DNA from: Bigelowiella natans CCMP2755
Lineage: Eukaryota; Cercozoa; Chlorarachniophyceae
Direction: 5' to 3'
Assembly: GCA_000320545.1 (NCBI GenBank)
Contig: ADNK01002595.1
Span: 1 to 64,000, forward strand
DNA: 64,000 nucleotides
Each line of letters opens with the position of its first letter. Position 1 is the first letter of the stretch. Below the pieces are notes generated by a model. It saw only the letters and a list, made by a program, of their open reading frames with translations. It made no database searches and had not been told where the DNA came from. Below, in pieces: positions 41,888 through 53,156 of this stretch. The position numbers and the translations under genes were made by a program.

Positions 41888-44131
41888 CTAAACTTGACGA
41901 TCCACGTCTGATCGATGAACTGCAACAAAGGAACTAGATAGATTTGAGCCTTCGTCAAAGTCATCATTTCCAACCTCGTCCTTAATGTCGTCATTAAGAC
42001 TAAAGTCTTCGATTAAAGGATCAACATTTACCTCAGAATATGCGCTACCCATCTCAACCTTCGCTTCTTGTTGCTCATCATTGTTACTTACATTGTCATT
42101 TCTTCTATTACGACCGTGCTTCCACACGACCCAACATATAGTTAAAGCTGAAACTATCAATATTACAGCGACAGCAATATCTAAAATGACGCTGGTTCCT
42201 TCTGAGGCGTGCTTCTTGCCATCGTCGTTATTTTCATCATTTTTTGGGGGGTTGGGATCAACTTTGGGATTAGGATCAAAAGGGGGGAGGGTCTCCTGAT
42301 TGAGTGCATTGATCTCATTTTCCAGTAGTTCAAAATCGAATAAGTCTGCATTTTGCTTCATATATTCAGTGTTCTTGGATGCTGTAACAAAGGCAATGCC
42401 TTGTTGTACAATATATTTTAAAGCTATTTGTGCTGGTGTTTTTTGGTATTTCTTTGCCAAAGATTTTGTCAGGTTTGTTCCTTCCGTAATCCTTGGATCT
42501 CCAGATGCAAGAGGAGAATACGCTTGAATAATGATACCCTTGGATTTATAGTATCGATAGTTTTCTTGAACTAAGGGATTCTTCCACATTCCCAAATGAA
42601 AGCCCACTTGATTCACCATTGGCGCTATCCTTTGCGTTTTCTCCAAACACTGCAAACACTGGATATTGTAGTTAGAAACGCCTATCGCACGTGATGAATT
42701 GCCATTCGATTCATACATCTCTTCCATCAATGTCCATTGTATTTGATTGAGGGTGCAGCTGCGACCTGTGCACCCACCGGGAGCAGGTCCGTGAAGCAGC
42801 ATCAGGTCAATTTCCGTTGTTCCTAATTGTATAAAGTCCTCTTCAATCCAGCTTCTCGTTGCATGTTTGCATTCCTCGATAGTAAGTTCCAAATTACATC
42901 CGGGTATTTTGGTCTCAAGAAAGTACAAATCTCTATCCATATCTGCAAGTGCTTTACCAACCCCAACCTGATTGTTGTAGACCTTTGCAGTATCAATTGC
43001 CGTGTAGCCTAGATTTAATGCACTGGTTACTGACTTTTCTGCTTCAATATTTGAAAAACCCCAGACACCTGTAGCGACTAGTGGCAACTCAACATTATTG
43101 TACAACTTCACTTTAGGGTTCGGAAGATCAAGGCATGTTGTTCCCTTAAAGTCCCATGCCTCAAAACGTGCAATCTCTTCTTCGGTCATATCAAAATCAA
43201 AGATATCAAGGTCGTCAATAATGTATTGTTTATTCAGGTAAGCAGCCGAAACCAAGGTGTAATTGTGTTGAATGATCCACCTCAGGGCCACCTGAGCTGC
43301 TGTCTTGTTATATTTTTGCCCGATTTCTTTCAGTTGCGGGTTTTTAAGTACTCTTCCACCATGAAGTGGCGAATATGCTTGCAGTATCATTCCTATCTCC
43401 CTTGAATATGTGTACAATCCATTAGGATTGGGATCTGTGCCTGGAAAAAATGGGATTTGGTTGACCATGGGTTGAACTTCCATAGGCCTCAGACACTTCA
43501 AATCCTTAATACAGTAGTTTGATACTCCAATTGCACGAGATTTTCCGTCGCGGTAAAATTCTTGCATTGCTTTCCATTGGGCTCTCATCCAAACACATCG
43601 GCGACCCCCTCCTCCCACGCCATAGTTACCGCCACTTTGAGGTGGCCAGTGGAGAAGGACCAAGTCAACATATTGAAGACTAAGTTCATTAAGATTCCTT
43701 TGAAGAAATCCTTTGGTCGATCTATAGCAAAAATCTGCGTTCAGTGGGTTTGGGCCTGCGCAGCCAGGAACCTTTGTTGTCAAGAAGTAGGAATCTCTTC
43801 TCCTCTCAGCAAGGGCAACTCCAATGTACCTTTGGTTAAAGTAAGTCATTGCTGTGTCAATATGGACGAGTCCATTGTCTAGAGCCAAATTGGTTCCTTC
43901 CGTTGCTTTCTCCTTTGCATTTCTACCCAATGGCATTCCAAGTGCTACCACTGGCATGACAACGTCATTGGAAAGAGTAACATTTGGCGAGATGGCTGCA
44001 TCGGATGTTTGAACAAGCGAGTGGAAGATAAATATTGTTAGAGGGTGTAGCAGCATCCTGAGAAAAACATACGCACGGGATTTAGACAAAACATTCTCTA
44101 GGCTCGACCGTGCACGCCAGCAAAGTCGCAT
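41888..44131 (-). CDS. Tandem aldo-keto reductase membrane protein
   Basis: One uninterrupted frame with two complete aldo-keto reductase domains, each NADPH-dependent carbonyl reductase-like. Counting from the frame start at 44134: hydrophobic signal sequence about 27-42 (LLHPLTIFIFHSLVQ); AKR1 about 55-330 with catalytic Asp93, Tyr98, Lys121, His162; AKR2 about 340-615 with Asp381, Tyr386, Lys409, His448; Pro/Asn/Asp linker; one transmembrane helix about 648-671; basic then acidic cytosolic tail. Both halves keep GVSNY and QAYSPL. Several paired Cys (e.g. CAGPNPLNADFC, CLQCLE) suit an oxidising lumen. The start may be the ATG at 44131 or, more likely, the ATG at 44056, which follows a TTTTTCTCAG acceptor and begins directly with the signal peptide, implying a 5'UTR intron. 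Confidence 0.85.
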   Translation of the reverse strand: MRLCWRARSSLENVLSKSRAYVFLRMLLHPLTIFIFHSLVQTSDAAISPNVTLSNDVVMPVVALGMPLGRNAKEKATEGTNLALDNGLVHIDTAMTYFNQRYIGVALAERRRDSYFLTTKVPGCAGPNPLNADFCYRSTKGFLQRNLNELSLQYVDLVLLHWPPQSGGNYGVGGGGRRCVWMRAQWKAMQEFYRDGKSRAIGVSNYCIKDLKCLRPMEVQPMVNQIPFFPGTDPNPNGLYTYSREIGMILQAYSPLHGGRVLKNPQLKEIGQKYNKTAAQVALRWIIQHNYTLVSAAYLNKQYIIDDLDIFDFDMTEEEIARFEAWDFKGTTCLDLPNPKVKLYNNVELPLVATGVWGFSNIEAEKSVTSALNLGYTAIDTAKVYNNQVGVGKALADMDRDLYFLETKIPGCNLELTIEECKHATRSWIEEDFIQLGTTEIDLMLLHGPAPGGCTGRSCTLNQIQWTLMEEMYESNGNSSRAIGVSNYNIQCLQCLEKTQRIAPMVNQVGFHLGMWKNPLVQENYRYYKSKGIIIQAYSPLASGDPRITEGTNLTKSLAKKYQKTPAQIALKYIVQQGIAFVTASKNTEYMKQNADLFDFELLENEINALNQETLPPFDPNPKVDPNPPKNDENNDDGKKHASEGTSVILDIAVAVILIVSALTICWVVWKHGRNRRNDNVSNNDEQQEAKVEMGSAYSEVNVDPLIEDFSLNDDIKDEVGNDDFDEGSNLSSSFVAVHRSDVDRQV

Positions 44132-44450
44132 CACCTCATAACGCTGCCCAACAGAACGATATGATGATAGGACTTCTCGGGATGTGGGGCACCCTTTGGA
44201 GAGGAGCGTTTGTTGTTCGCAAACAGGTGATATTGGGCATGTCGCAGAGGATAATCGCAGGGCATTTTTATGTCAATTTGTGTCATGGACGGAAAATCAA
44301 ATCTTCGGTGCAGCACAAACTTTTTCGTTCATGCGAGTTGCCTGCTGTGGAACCGAAATAATGGCGTGACTTTGCCATTAGAAGAGCTGTTGGCTATTTC
44401 CTTGAAAGTTATGGGTGATGACATTGTGGCTGTTATTCTCCTCCATGCAG
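44132..44450. promoter_or_regulatory. Region between divergent AKR and membrane-protein genes
   Basis: The AKR gene reads leftward and the next gene rightward from here. Short open frames on the plus strand probably include its 5' exons, but none could be fixed. A pyrimidine-rich acceptor (TTATTCTCCTCCATGCAG) ends at 44450. Confidence 0.3.
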
Positions 44451-45821
44451 TGAGCGTGATTTATGCATTTTCAGGAACTTTCTTGGGGCATTTCGTCCCA
44501 GGGATATGCCTTGGCTCTTTTGGGTTTGCAATGAATTGTGAAACGCTAGACACGAAAAACAATGATGCAGACCACCTCATCTGAAGATTTGGCCGTATCG
44601 CTGCGTGTATCATGTGTTATGTGTTCCACTAAATGCACGTTTATAACATTTATCTGATTTGACTATGAACAGAATCTATCATTTCATGCTAGAGATGATC
44701 TCCATGATACATGGATCTGGGCCCGACGAAGGTCGCCAACTCATCTCGCTACTGAGTGATCAAGTATATGTACACCATTATAATCCAGAAACAGGAGGTA
44801 TGGATTGGCTATTTACCAGAGATACATCAGTTGTTGCTATTACCGCCATTCTGGGGGTAATAGCATTATTTTTGCACATGAATCTGTGAAGAACAACGTG
44901 TTGAAAATAATGAAGGCGACCCTCACATTGTATGAGATACCAAATGTGACTAATCGAGTACCTTTCGTCAACGAGAATCGAAGTGAGAGCATAGAAGACG
45001 GTGACTATTGTTAACCGAAAACACTGAAACTTTGTCCATTCAGCCCCAACCAGAAATATTTGTCTCTTTTATATGAAGGTGCTCTTCACGCACTACTTTT
45101 TTTTGGTTTCACATTATTTGCAATGGCAAGTTTGGTAAAGAGCTTTTCAATATATATGGTAGAGATCATAAATATCATAAATGTTATTATCAGGCGGTAC
45201 GCTACGAACTGCTACCGAGATCATCAGGGACAACAGTTTTCAGCGTACTATCTGCGCAACCTACTTTACAGCATACTCTTGTCATATAATCGTTGCTTAT
45301 TCTCTAAGCTCAGCCAATGTCTCGGAGGATTTATATGGGTGATTCATGCCAAGCACAAGATAACCGAAGCTGCAAGGCTAGCGCATTACGTAAAAAAAAG
45401 ACTCCGAAACTAACTACAAGAAATATACATGACTCTTGTAAATATAAGATTATAGCTGGCATTTTCTTTTTGTGTGGAATCCTTGGGGCTTCGACTTTGA
45501 TAAGTTCAAGCAGGTATTCAAGTTATCCTTTCTACGTCCTAAGCAGAGTATGCAACTTTAGTCAAATATTCAACCAACCTTTATTTTATCCTATGCAGAA
45601 CATTAATAATTTGGACATTATTCGTATTTTGTTCTGAAGGTCAGGCATGTATTCACTTTCTGATAGAAATTTACACTTTTTCAATAAATTAGGATTATGG
45701 TTAGCCCTTATTGGAGCCCTACTTTTCGACTCTAAACATCCCCTAAAGTTAGGTGTAGACAAGAGCGTTACAGATTGGCAGGTAGTGTCAAAATATGTAT
45801 ATCTCATATCTTAATGTATGC

Positions 45822-45859
<38 letters not shown>

Positions 45860-46289
45860 AAATATATGTTGAATTTCTTACAGGTTATGGTTGCCTTTGT
45901 AATTGGCACGTATTTAATGTTCATCTTGCTGGGCACGATCTATTTTCTATTAAGGTAATAGTGAGAAAGATTATGCGAGCTATTACGTAATATAATTGCA
46001 CAGGTGCGCAATCAGAAGAAACAGACAAATGACGATAAGAGATGTTGATTCTTACGAATCGGACGAAATTCCTATGGCTGATGTTCTGAACTCGATATCT
46101 TCTGATATTGAAAAGAAGCAGGGATCTTCAACATTCAGGTCAGGCTAATTACAACAGAATGGTCCGCTAGATGACCAACATCGGTCAATTAACACACCCG
46201 CGAATGCCTAGAGGCACTTATTAATTATTTTTTAGCTTTCTCAATGCCGCTGCTCCAATAGAAGATGATGATCTTGAAGACGTATGATA
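44451..46289 (+). CDS. Multipass membrane protein, family not identified
   Basis: Exon-like segments with fitting splice sites: 44451-about 44570 (GTFLGHFVPGICLGSFGFA), 44667-about 44796, about 45060-45150 (hydrophobic), 45195-about 45340, 45450-45514 (IIAGIFFLCGILGASTLIS), 45641-45780, 45890-45955 (VMVAFVIGTYLMFILLGTIY), about 46006-46138 and the last from 46237 to the stop at 46287-46289. The predicted product has several hydrophobic helices and an acidic C-terminal tail (ESDEIPMADVL ... EDDDLEDV). The GHFVPG motif after a hydrophobic start recalls TMEM45/DUF716 proteins, but the rest does not clearly fit. (CA)n at 45823-45856 is intronic. Joins in the first half are unverified. Confidence 0.45.
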
Positions 46290-46950
46290 TTTCGCAAGAT
46301 TGGCAAGGCAGAGTATTAGCGAAGCGCGAAAAAACAGTCAGAAGTATTGCTTTGACGAACATGCAGGTTGTTATATTTCATATTTAGCTGCAGCAACAAG
46401 TGTAAAATGTTGACCTAGGAGCCGCAATATGTCTGAAAGAGAAAACTAAGCTTTACACGACATGTTCGAAATACAAGGCAAATTATCATGTAAGGGCGGG
46501 TGACAAGCGCCATATCCCGCTCGCCGAGTAGCTACTGCAGCGCAACAGTGCATTGATCGCAATAAGCTGCGTATGGAATCCGAAATTTAATAATTGATAA
46601 AGATTTCTAGATTTTGCATTATCTAAAACGCCACCCATGGATGCGACTGCGACGCTCCACCTTGTTCATCACCATCGAGATTTCTATCCACCTTTGAGCT
46701 AGTGAGGTCCAAGTGTACGCTCTAGCGCTCCATGCATGGCAAGTTGTATGTGGCATCATAGCTAGATAGTAGCACATCATTTATTTACATTACACCCCTA
46801 TAACATTGTGTGCTTCCGTAAAAATATCGCATCGCTGACTGCGAAAGTTGTATCAAATAAGATAACGGATCGCCAATGCGATGGACCTGGCTAGCTGGCA
46901 TCCCATTTCCTCAGTACTGAGTAAGTAATTAACACAATTCCACCCAAACT
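46290..46950. other. Convergent intergenic region with palindromic words
   Basis: No gene. The 15-base word GACCTGGCTAGCTGG at about 46884 recurs at about 54628, and TAGCTAG/CATGCATGG words occur nearby. Confidence 0.5.
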
Positions 46951-48037
46951 CTACTCTGTGGAATTTAGCGTTTGACCATGCCATAGTTGTTCTTTAAGTC
47001 TATTATTCTCCACGGCAAGGGCCTCGAGCTGCTCTTCTAGCTCTGATTGATATTGGCTGTGCTGATGAACACCGCCCTGAGAGAAGTTGTCAATCTCGGC
47101 TAGTTGCTGCATAAGGCTGTCTACACGCATGTTTGCAGCGACAAGACGCTCCTCGGTCTCCTTCTGTGTGTCAGCACGAGCTTTCAAATTTTTCCGCAAA
47201 TTTGCATTCTCTCCTTCCAGCATTCGAACACGATCCGTCTTTCCATTAAGTTGCGTGGTTATATCTTCATTTGTGCTAATCAATTTTGCATTCCTCCTCT
47301 TAAGATCCTCGTTTTCTGTGAGGCACTTACTCAACTTTGCCTCCTTTTCCGTGCGGGCTTCTGTCTCTGCTCGCAACCGAGAAGAGAGTGTTTCAAGGTC
47401 GTTCTCTAACTTCTTGACTTTCTTATCCTGCTCATACCACTGGCGTTGGAGGTGGGCGTTTGCTGCTAGCATCTCCTGATTCACAGTTCTCAGGGCCCCA
47501 TGTTGTATTTGCTTTGCATCCAAGCGGCGTATCTCAGTGCATTGTAAAGGAGGAGAAGGCGGTGTGAAAACAGCAGCCACTCTTTTCGTGGATTGCAAGG
47601 CTAATGATGGGGTCGCTTCTACTTGAACAGGTGCATCCATGATACTCCTGGTACCTTCTTTTCCAACCACTTTTATCTTTCTAGGATTGACTCTACTTTG
47701 ACCTTCCTGCAGTGTATACGTAAGCGGCGCTCTGACCGCTGAACCGTTCCGCGCAAGCCGTACCTGAAAAGAACCAAGCTTTCCCGTAGCACTATCCGTT
47801 GAGCGGCCGCATGCCACCCCAAAATAGTCGTAACTGGCTAAAGGATTTCCATTGCTCGAGAAGAGGACAGTCAGTGACAGCTTTCCCGACCTTAATTTAC
47901 GAAACATCGAATGGGTGTAGGTATATGTTGGGGTTTGACAACGTTCACGACTCTCCCCCTTTGTTTGTTTTTTCTAGATTGTAGTTTGAACCTTAGATCC
48001 CATGCTCCGCGCAGCTTCCGCTCCCAAACTGTGGTCC

Positions 48038-48111
<74 letters not shown>

Positions 48112-49514
48112 GGGGGCATAGAGAGGAGATAGACGTCAGAGATCATTCTTGCGAAAAACTTTAAAGCGGGTAAATGTGAGAGAGGCATGTTACTTCTAAC
48201 CTGTTGACTGAATGCCAGTTCCCTCAATTGAACCATCCTCGTACACCATCCATGTGTCCTTGATGCTTTGCCCTTTGGCACTAATAGCCCACCATCGTGA
48301 AGGCTCACCGACAATGCTGGAAGGGAGAGTATGGGATAGCGGTCATGATCAGCACGTAATGATAATTGCAGCGAATGTAAATTCGAAAGATTTCCTGCGG
48401 AAGATCCTCTATCTCTATAACAACATCGAAAAGAATATATCATCCACACCCTTCCATTATTGTCGGCATTCGAAGGAGGCTGCCTTGTGGGGAGGCGGGC
48501 GGAAGACTTCCGAGATGTGGTTTGGGGTTTCTTTCCCGCGGTTTCTATTTGTTCGGTTACCGCTATATTGTTGTAGTATCCGTTGCCAATCTAGACAATT
48601 TATCATACTAGCAATAACCCTATAGAATAATAACTCATTCTAAATTCGAATGATTTCGCCGCATAATTCGAACTTAGTCATGCTAGTATTGAATAGAATA
48701 TTCAGATATTATTAGGGATAAATATTGTCTGGATTGTTGTTGAGCTTTGCAGTAGCAGAGCGAGTTGGAGGACGACGACGACGAGCAGGGGAGGAGGAGG
48801 AGGATAAGGGCAGCAAAACTAACGAAAGGATGCGACCGCTGCGGTGCATGCCATCTTGGTAGCGGAATGAAAAGAGTAGTAAATGTGAGAGGAGGGTGCT
48901 TGCCAAATCCATCAGGAAGGGCCGCTGCTGTACTAGTCTGCGTATGTATATTCTTCTTCTCGTCAAAGAACCATGACGGAATGGTAGCTCCTGAGCGACC
49001 GACAAGATCGCCCTACCTCCTGTTGCAACCGCCGATCGATCCCATGGTATGTAATATAGTCATAATGTCACATTCGATAGATGGCTGTCCCGAAACATGT
49101 GAAATAAATACAATGGGAATAGCAGAGCAGAGAGCAACGTCAATCCAGCCCCTCGAACAACTATAAAAACTTGCGATATGAGTAGAGAGAATCATACATC
49201 GAGCACCATGAAATATTACGAGAACTTGTGGTCTGCCGCACATTTGAAAGTCTTTTGTCAACTTATCAGCATAGAGAATGATGTTGTTTGGATCTAATAA
49301 TGTAAGGAGGATAATAAGCGTATCAAGGATTTGACACGCCAAATGACGGGTCTTGCCGTCGGGGTGGGAAACTCACCTTCGACGCAGCTTGAAACTGGAA
49401 CATACTTGAAGACTCATGGAGGACAGCCTGACATTGGTCGACAAGTACCTTTTTCTTTTCGATGAATTGCTTTATGATCATAGAAATTCTTCTCAATGAA
49501 CCTAAACAAAACAT
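46951..49514 (-). CDS. Coiled-coil protein gene region, several exons
   Basis: The minus strand has a long 3' exon, about 47880 to 46951, encoding a beta-rich-looking segment (GKLSLTVLFSSNGNP, YDYFGVACGRSTD) followed by about 190 residues of heptad-type coiled coil rich in Glu, Lys, Leu and Arg, ending at the stop. Upstream, coding-like segments are 48345-48218 (SIKDTWMVYEDGSIEGTG), 49012-about 48800 (GATIPSWFFDEKKN), 49351-49198 (CQILDTLIILLTLLDPNNII) and 49514-49377, which starts with ATG and ends at GTGAGT. The gap between the last two is only 25 bases (GT...AG). I could not join all pieces in phase, and they may represent more than one gene. No family recognised. A (CA)n(GA)n repeat at 48040-48107 is intronic. 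Confidence 0.5.
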
Positions 49515-49562
49515 CGGTGTGCGTGCGCTGCGATCCAAATGTGCGTCTCTTTCCTCCAGTGA
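49515..49562. promoter_or_regulatory. Very short divergent intergenic region
   Basis: Only 48 bases lie between the ATG of the minus-strand coiled-coil gene region (49514) and the ATG of the TPR gene (49563), if both starts are right. Promoter elements for both would have to overlap this or lie inside the neighbouring gene. Confidence 0.35.
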
Positions 49563-49757
49563 ATGAATGTTGCCATCGGGAATAATGTCATGAATGATAT
49601 ACTTGCTATCTCAGATATGCATAGAAAAAAGAGTCTTCTTATGGGAGAGTGGAAACAGCAACATCATTCCTCTGTTGATGAGATGTCATCATCATCCGCA
49701 GCAACCATCCCCGCTCGGACGATCAACATTACGTTCCATTCAGACATGTTAGTTTCC

Positions 49758-49812
<55 letters not shown>

Positions 49813-50870
49813 ATCTGTCTTTCTTCTCATGTGTGTGGGTGTGGTGTGTCACCTACTGCGATGGTTTCAAATAGCATATCACTTTTTGTCTCATTATTTC
49901 CTCCTACTTCTTCTTATTCTAAACACTCTTCTTGGTGCGCATCAGGAGCAAGTTGTTGCAAAGAGAGCGTGGTTCTGTTGATCTCCCTAAGAGCTTTGAC
50001 CACATGACGCCCTTCCTCCAGGAACTAACAGTAGGGAAGAATGGCGATCCCTCCTACGTCAACATGTCGCATTCCCAGAGGCTCGAGGCGAAAGCAAGGG
50101 AAATGTTCATCGAATCCGTCACTCAAGCTCTCGACGGGGGGGGGGCAGAACGAGGCAACAACGCCAACTCTGCCCTGAGCACCATCTCACAAGCACTCTA
50201 TCTCGATGCTTCCAAGTGGTACATGCATGACTGCAAAGCACAGCTTCTATTGGCCATTGGGAAAAATTCAGAAGCCCTAAACTCGGCAGAAGCTGGTCTC
50301 TCTCTCTCGCCCAACCAATCCGCACTATGGATCACACGCGGACGCATCTATCGAAATATGCGAAGGACACGTGAAGCTGTCGATTCCTTTCGAATTATAG
50401 TGAATGGGAGCCTTCCTAAGGCCTCGAAGGAGACAAGGTTGGAGGCAGTTGATGAGATGATGGAGATCATAAACTCCGAAGAGGAGACGCGAAGTAGGGC
50501 TTCTCAGGACGAGAAAGCTGTACGACAAGCCCAAGCACGTTTCTTCCAAGAGCACAACATTATATCACCAAAACAGTTTCGATTTACAGGCTCATACGAA
50601 TGGGGAATTGGGTTGATCAATAGTAGCAGCAGCGTCGAAGGTCTTGATAACGGCAATAACGTTGGCAGAGGCAGCAGCAGCTCACAGCTTCAACAACAAC
50701 CGCTCATCCCTGCTGATCCTTCATCAGAGTCTCCTGACGATGATGACGATTGGGACAAGATTGAAAGAAGACAACAACATAGCAAGAACGAGGATGGTGA
50801 TGATGATGACTGTGACGACCACAACAAGAAGATGGTGAACAATTTTGATTTCGAGCTCCCAGATGAATGA
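49563..50870 (+). CDS. TPR-repeat protein with acidic C-terminal tail
   Basis: Two exons, 49563-49747 and 49946-50870, joined in phase 2 (AT+G restores Met), give 369 residues. The central part has tetratricopeptide-like helices: ALSTISQALYLDASKWYMH, GKNSEALNSAEAGLSLSPN and WITRGRIYRNMRRTREAVDS, close to the TPR consensus (W-LG-Y-A-F--A-P). The rest is helical, then Ser/Gln-rich and finally Asp/Glu-rich, ending DFELPDE. TPR arrays mediate protein binding; no partner can be inferred. The intron holds a (CT)n tract at 49764-49806 before the acceptor. Confidence 0.75.
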
Positions 50871-52140
50871 AAATTTTCGTTTTCACAGGGTACTTGTAAA
50901 TGTGTTGAGAGGATGCCATCACGTATGACTATCTGCTATGCTATGTGCTGCATGATGAGGCAAGTGAGGGCGTTGCATACAAATCAAGCAAGATCACTTG
51001 TTTACATGTTTAGATGTGTTGTGTGCCATTGTGATGAATGATTGATTGCGCTCGTTCTCTTTGTCAATGCGCACACCTAAACTACACAGCCAAATGCGTA
51101 GAGAACAATTGCAACATTGCTGCTACGCTGCATTCATTGTCACGCTCACTTTGCTACAGTGACAAGATGTGTGAAACGGCTGGCGCAAATGCAATGATGC
51201 CAGGATGGTTACAGCTACTAAACATGTTTTCTGCTGCTATGCTGCATCGTGTGAACCGTTCTGTGTGTGTTTTCGCATGCCATTTTTGTCACCCAGTGTT
51301 GTCAGTGCTGCGTGCATGTCTTCTGATGTGCTAGCCCAGTGTGGCCTGTGATGTCCAAAGTCCAAAGCTGTGGTTCTGCAGAATCAAAGAATGCGTCTTG
51401 ATCGTTCACGAGTTTCTTCAGCAGCGCTCTGGCGTCCCGGAGGTGCTTTGATCGGCCGCTCTCTGACAGCAGCTGCACGAGAAAGGTCTTGTGCTGGGAT
51501 CTTCGTAGTCGAACCCCACCGCATTCTTCGAGGTCGCGCCTTCAAGGTTGCCCTGAGCTCAGGATTTGGGCTGAGATCACGCAGAATTCGGGCGCCTGTG
51601 GGTTCAGCGTGATGTGCTCTGAAGCTACCTGGAGCGTCTCATTGACGGTGAAGAGGCATTTCAGCTGCTGCTTGACAGAATCGTCAAGACCCTTCTTCAT
51701 CAGAGCCCTCGCATCCCCCGCCAGCCCGGGTGATTGCAATGTTGTTGATCTCAACTGCTCCAATGGAAACACTCTATTTTTCATTTTTCCTTCCTTCCTT
51801 CCTGCTCTTCCTTCATCACCCACGCGCAGGTCAGAGATTTGTCTCTGCAGGTCATCTGTCTCAGTGCTCGTGGCCGGAGGAAGCGAAAAGATCCCTGAAA
51901 TCTTCATGGGGGGGGGGGGTTCAATTCAGGAGGACGTGGATGAGTTGGAACTTCCCAATGATGCTTTGCACAAATCGTCGGCCACGCTCGTCGTTGACAG
52001 CGGCGTGCTGAAATTGATGTGCGGCATCGCTGCCAAGGCATTCAATGGGGGCCGGAGCGCTTCGCGAGGGAGCTGGCTTGCTCTGCAGGCCATGAGAAAG
52101 GATCATGGGATGGATGAAATCTGAGACTGCTGAAATCATC
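50871..52140. other. Intergenic, repeat-derived sequence with open frames
   Basis: Long open frames exist on both strands (51489-52124 plus; 51907-51542 and 52139-51921 minus) but lack splice or family support and show no homology I recognise. The minus frame contains ATSTETDDLQRQISDLRV, which could be a fragment of a coiled-coil gene. The phrase TTCTTCGAGGTCGCGCCTTCAAGG at 51522 loosely resembles the dispersed repeat seen at 17530. I treat this as decayed mobile or captured DNA. Confidence 0.4.
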
Positions 52141-52743
52141 CCAAGGGGGTTTCACTCCCCGGGTTTTGGTCCGTGCCATGCTCGGAATCCACTCCAAACT
52201 TCTTCCGAAGCACCACAGAAGACTTCTGGACGTGTGATGAGAAGGTCCAGAATTGTCCAGAAAGGGGTGTGAAAAGGTGGATTTTCAAGGAAAAAAATCG
52301 AGGGCAAAAACTTTGGGTGCCGCGGAAAGGGCCCCCTTGCGCGTTGGCTCAAAAACACATGCTCAGAGGCCGTTTCCACACCAACTCCATCACGTCCAGA
52401 AATGACCACTCCGAAATTCGAAAATTGAACGTTTCCGCGCCAAAAAAGTGTGTTTTTTGGTGATTGGTGATTTTGTGTGATGAAACCTTTCACTTTGGGC
52501 AATCAATGAACATTTTGTGGATGGTTTTTGAAGAAAACATTGAGGAATTTCAATTTTTGCTCATTTTGTTGTTCACACTGAATCGATCACCGAGAAATTT
52601 GGACAAAATTTGCATTTTTTTTTGGGTGAAATCAGGAAATCCTAGGTAGAAATCCGGAAATCGTGAAAAATTTCCCGGCTGACGCTGGGGCAAAACCGCC
52701 GAGCATGACACGGACCAAATTCCGAGGAGTGAAACCCCCTTGG
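52141..52743. mobile_element. MITE-like non-autonomous DNA transposon, 603 bp
   Basis: The ends are long inverted repeats: 52141-52189 (CCAAGGGGGTTTCACTCC at the tip, then GGTCCGTGCCATGCTCGG) and 52699-52743, whose reverse complement begins CCAAGGGGGTTTCACTCC and continues GGTCCGTGTCATGCTCGG. Over about 45 bases only a few differ. ATCATC flanks both sides (52135-52140 and 52744-52749) and may be a target-site duplication, though this word is common locally. The interior is AT-rich with no transposase frame, so it would depend on an enzyme from elsewhere. Superfamily not assigned. Confidence 0.75.
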
Positions 52744-52866
52744 ATCATCCATCATCCAGGAATGCATGCCGGTGCTCCCTTTTTGAAAACTGTTGCGGAT
52801 TTGTTCGATAGGCGCTTTGCCCTCAGATCGACTCCTGGATTTTCCATGAAATTCAGTGATCAGTAG

Positions 52867-53019
52867 GTTGTCGTCATAGCAGTATCCTCGATCATTTGTA
52901 GACGTATTTGGAGACTAGTTCTGAGGGCAACCTCGGTGGCAGTAGGAATAGCCTGTATTATTGGGGGTACGACAAGGAAAAAGAGACGAACAGCGATGCC
53001 AGCGTCCACTCCAGAATAG
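52867..53019. other. Possible terminal exon with hydrophobic segment (strand ambiguous)
   Basis: On the plus strand, after an acceptor-like CAGTAG, an open stretch reads VVVIAVSSIICRRIWRLVLR and VAVGIACIIGG and ends in a basic tail with a stop at 53017-53019. The minus strand is also open here with a hydrophobic run. I cannot decide between a small membrane-protein exon and chance. Confidence 0.25.
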
Positions 53020-53156
53020 AAAGGGAGAGGGGAGAAGGGTAAAGGAATACAACGCAGCTCCTTCTCGATCACGGGTTGTCATTCAAGCGCTTTTCACGAC
53101 CGCGAAACGAAGAGGTGGCTGCAACATCTAGAAGCAGCACGGCTTACTGTGGGAAG

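Noticed and set aside
41985-42299. Plus-strand frame within the AKR gene
   Set aside because: Shadow of the long AKR frame on the other strand.
47087-47479. Plus-strand frame of 130 codons
   Set aside because: Antisense to the coiled-coil exon on the minus strand, whose heptad pattern is clearly the coding one.
52173-52649. Open frames inside the MITE-like element as a transposase
   Set aside because: They are short, broken, low in complexity and show no DDE-type or other transposase motif.
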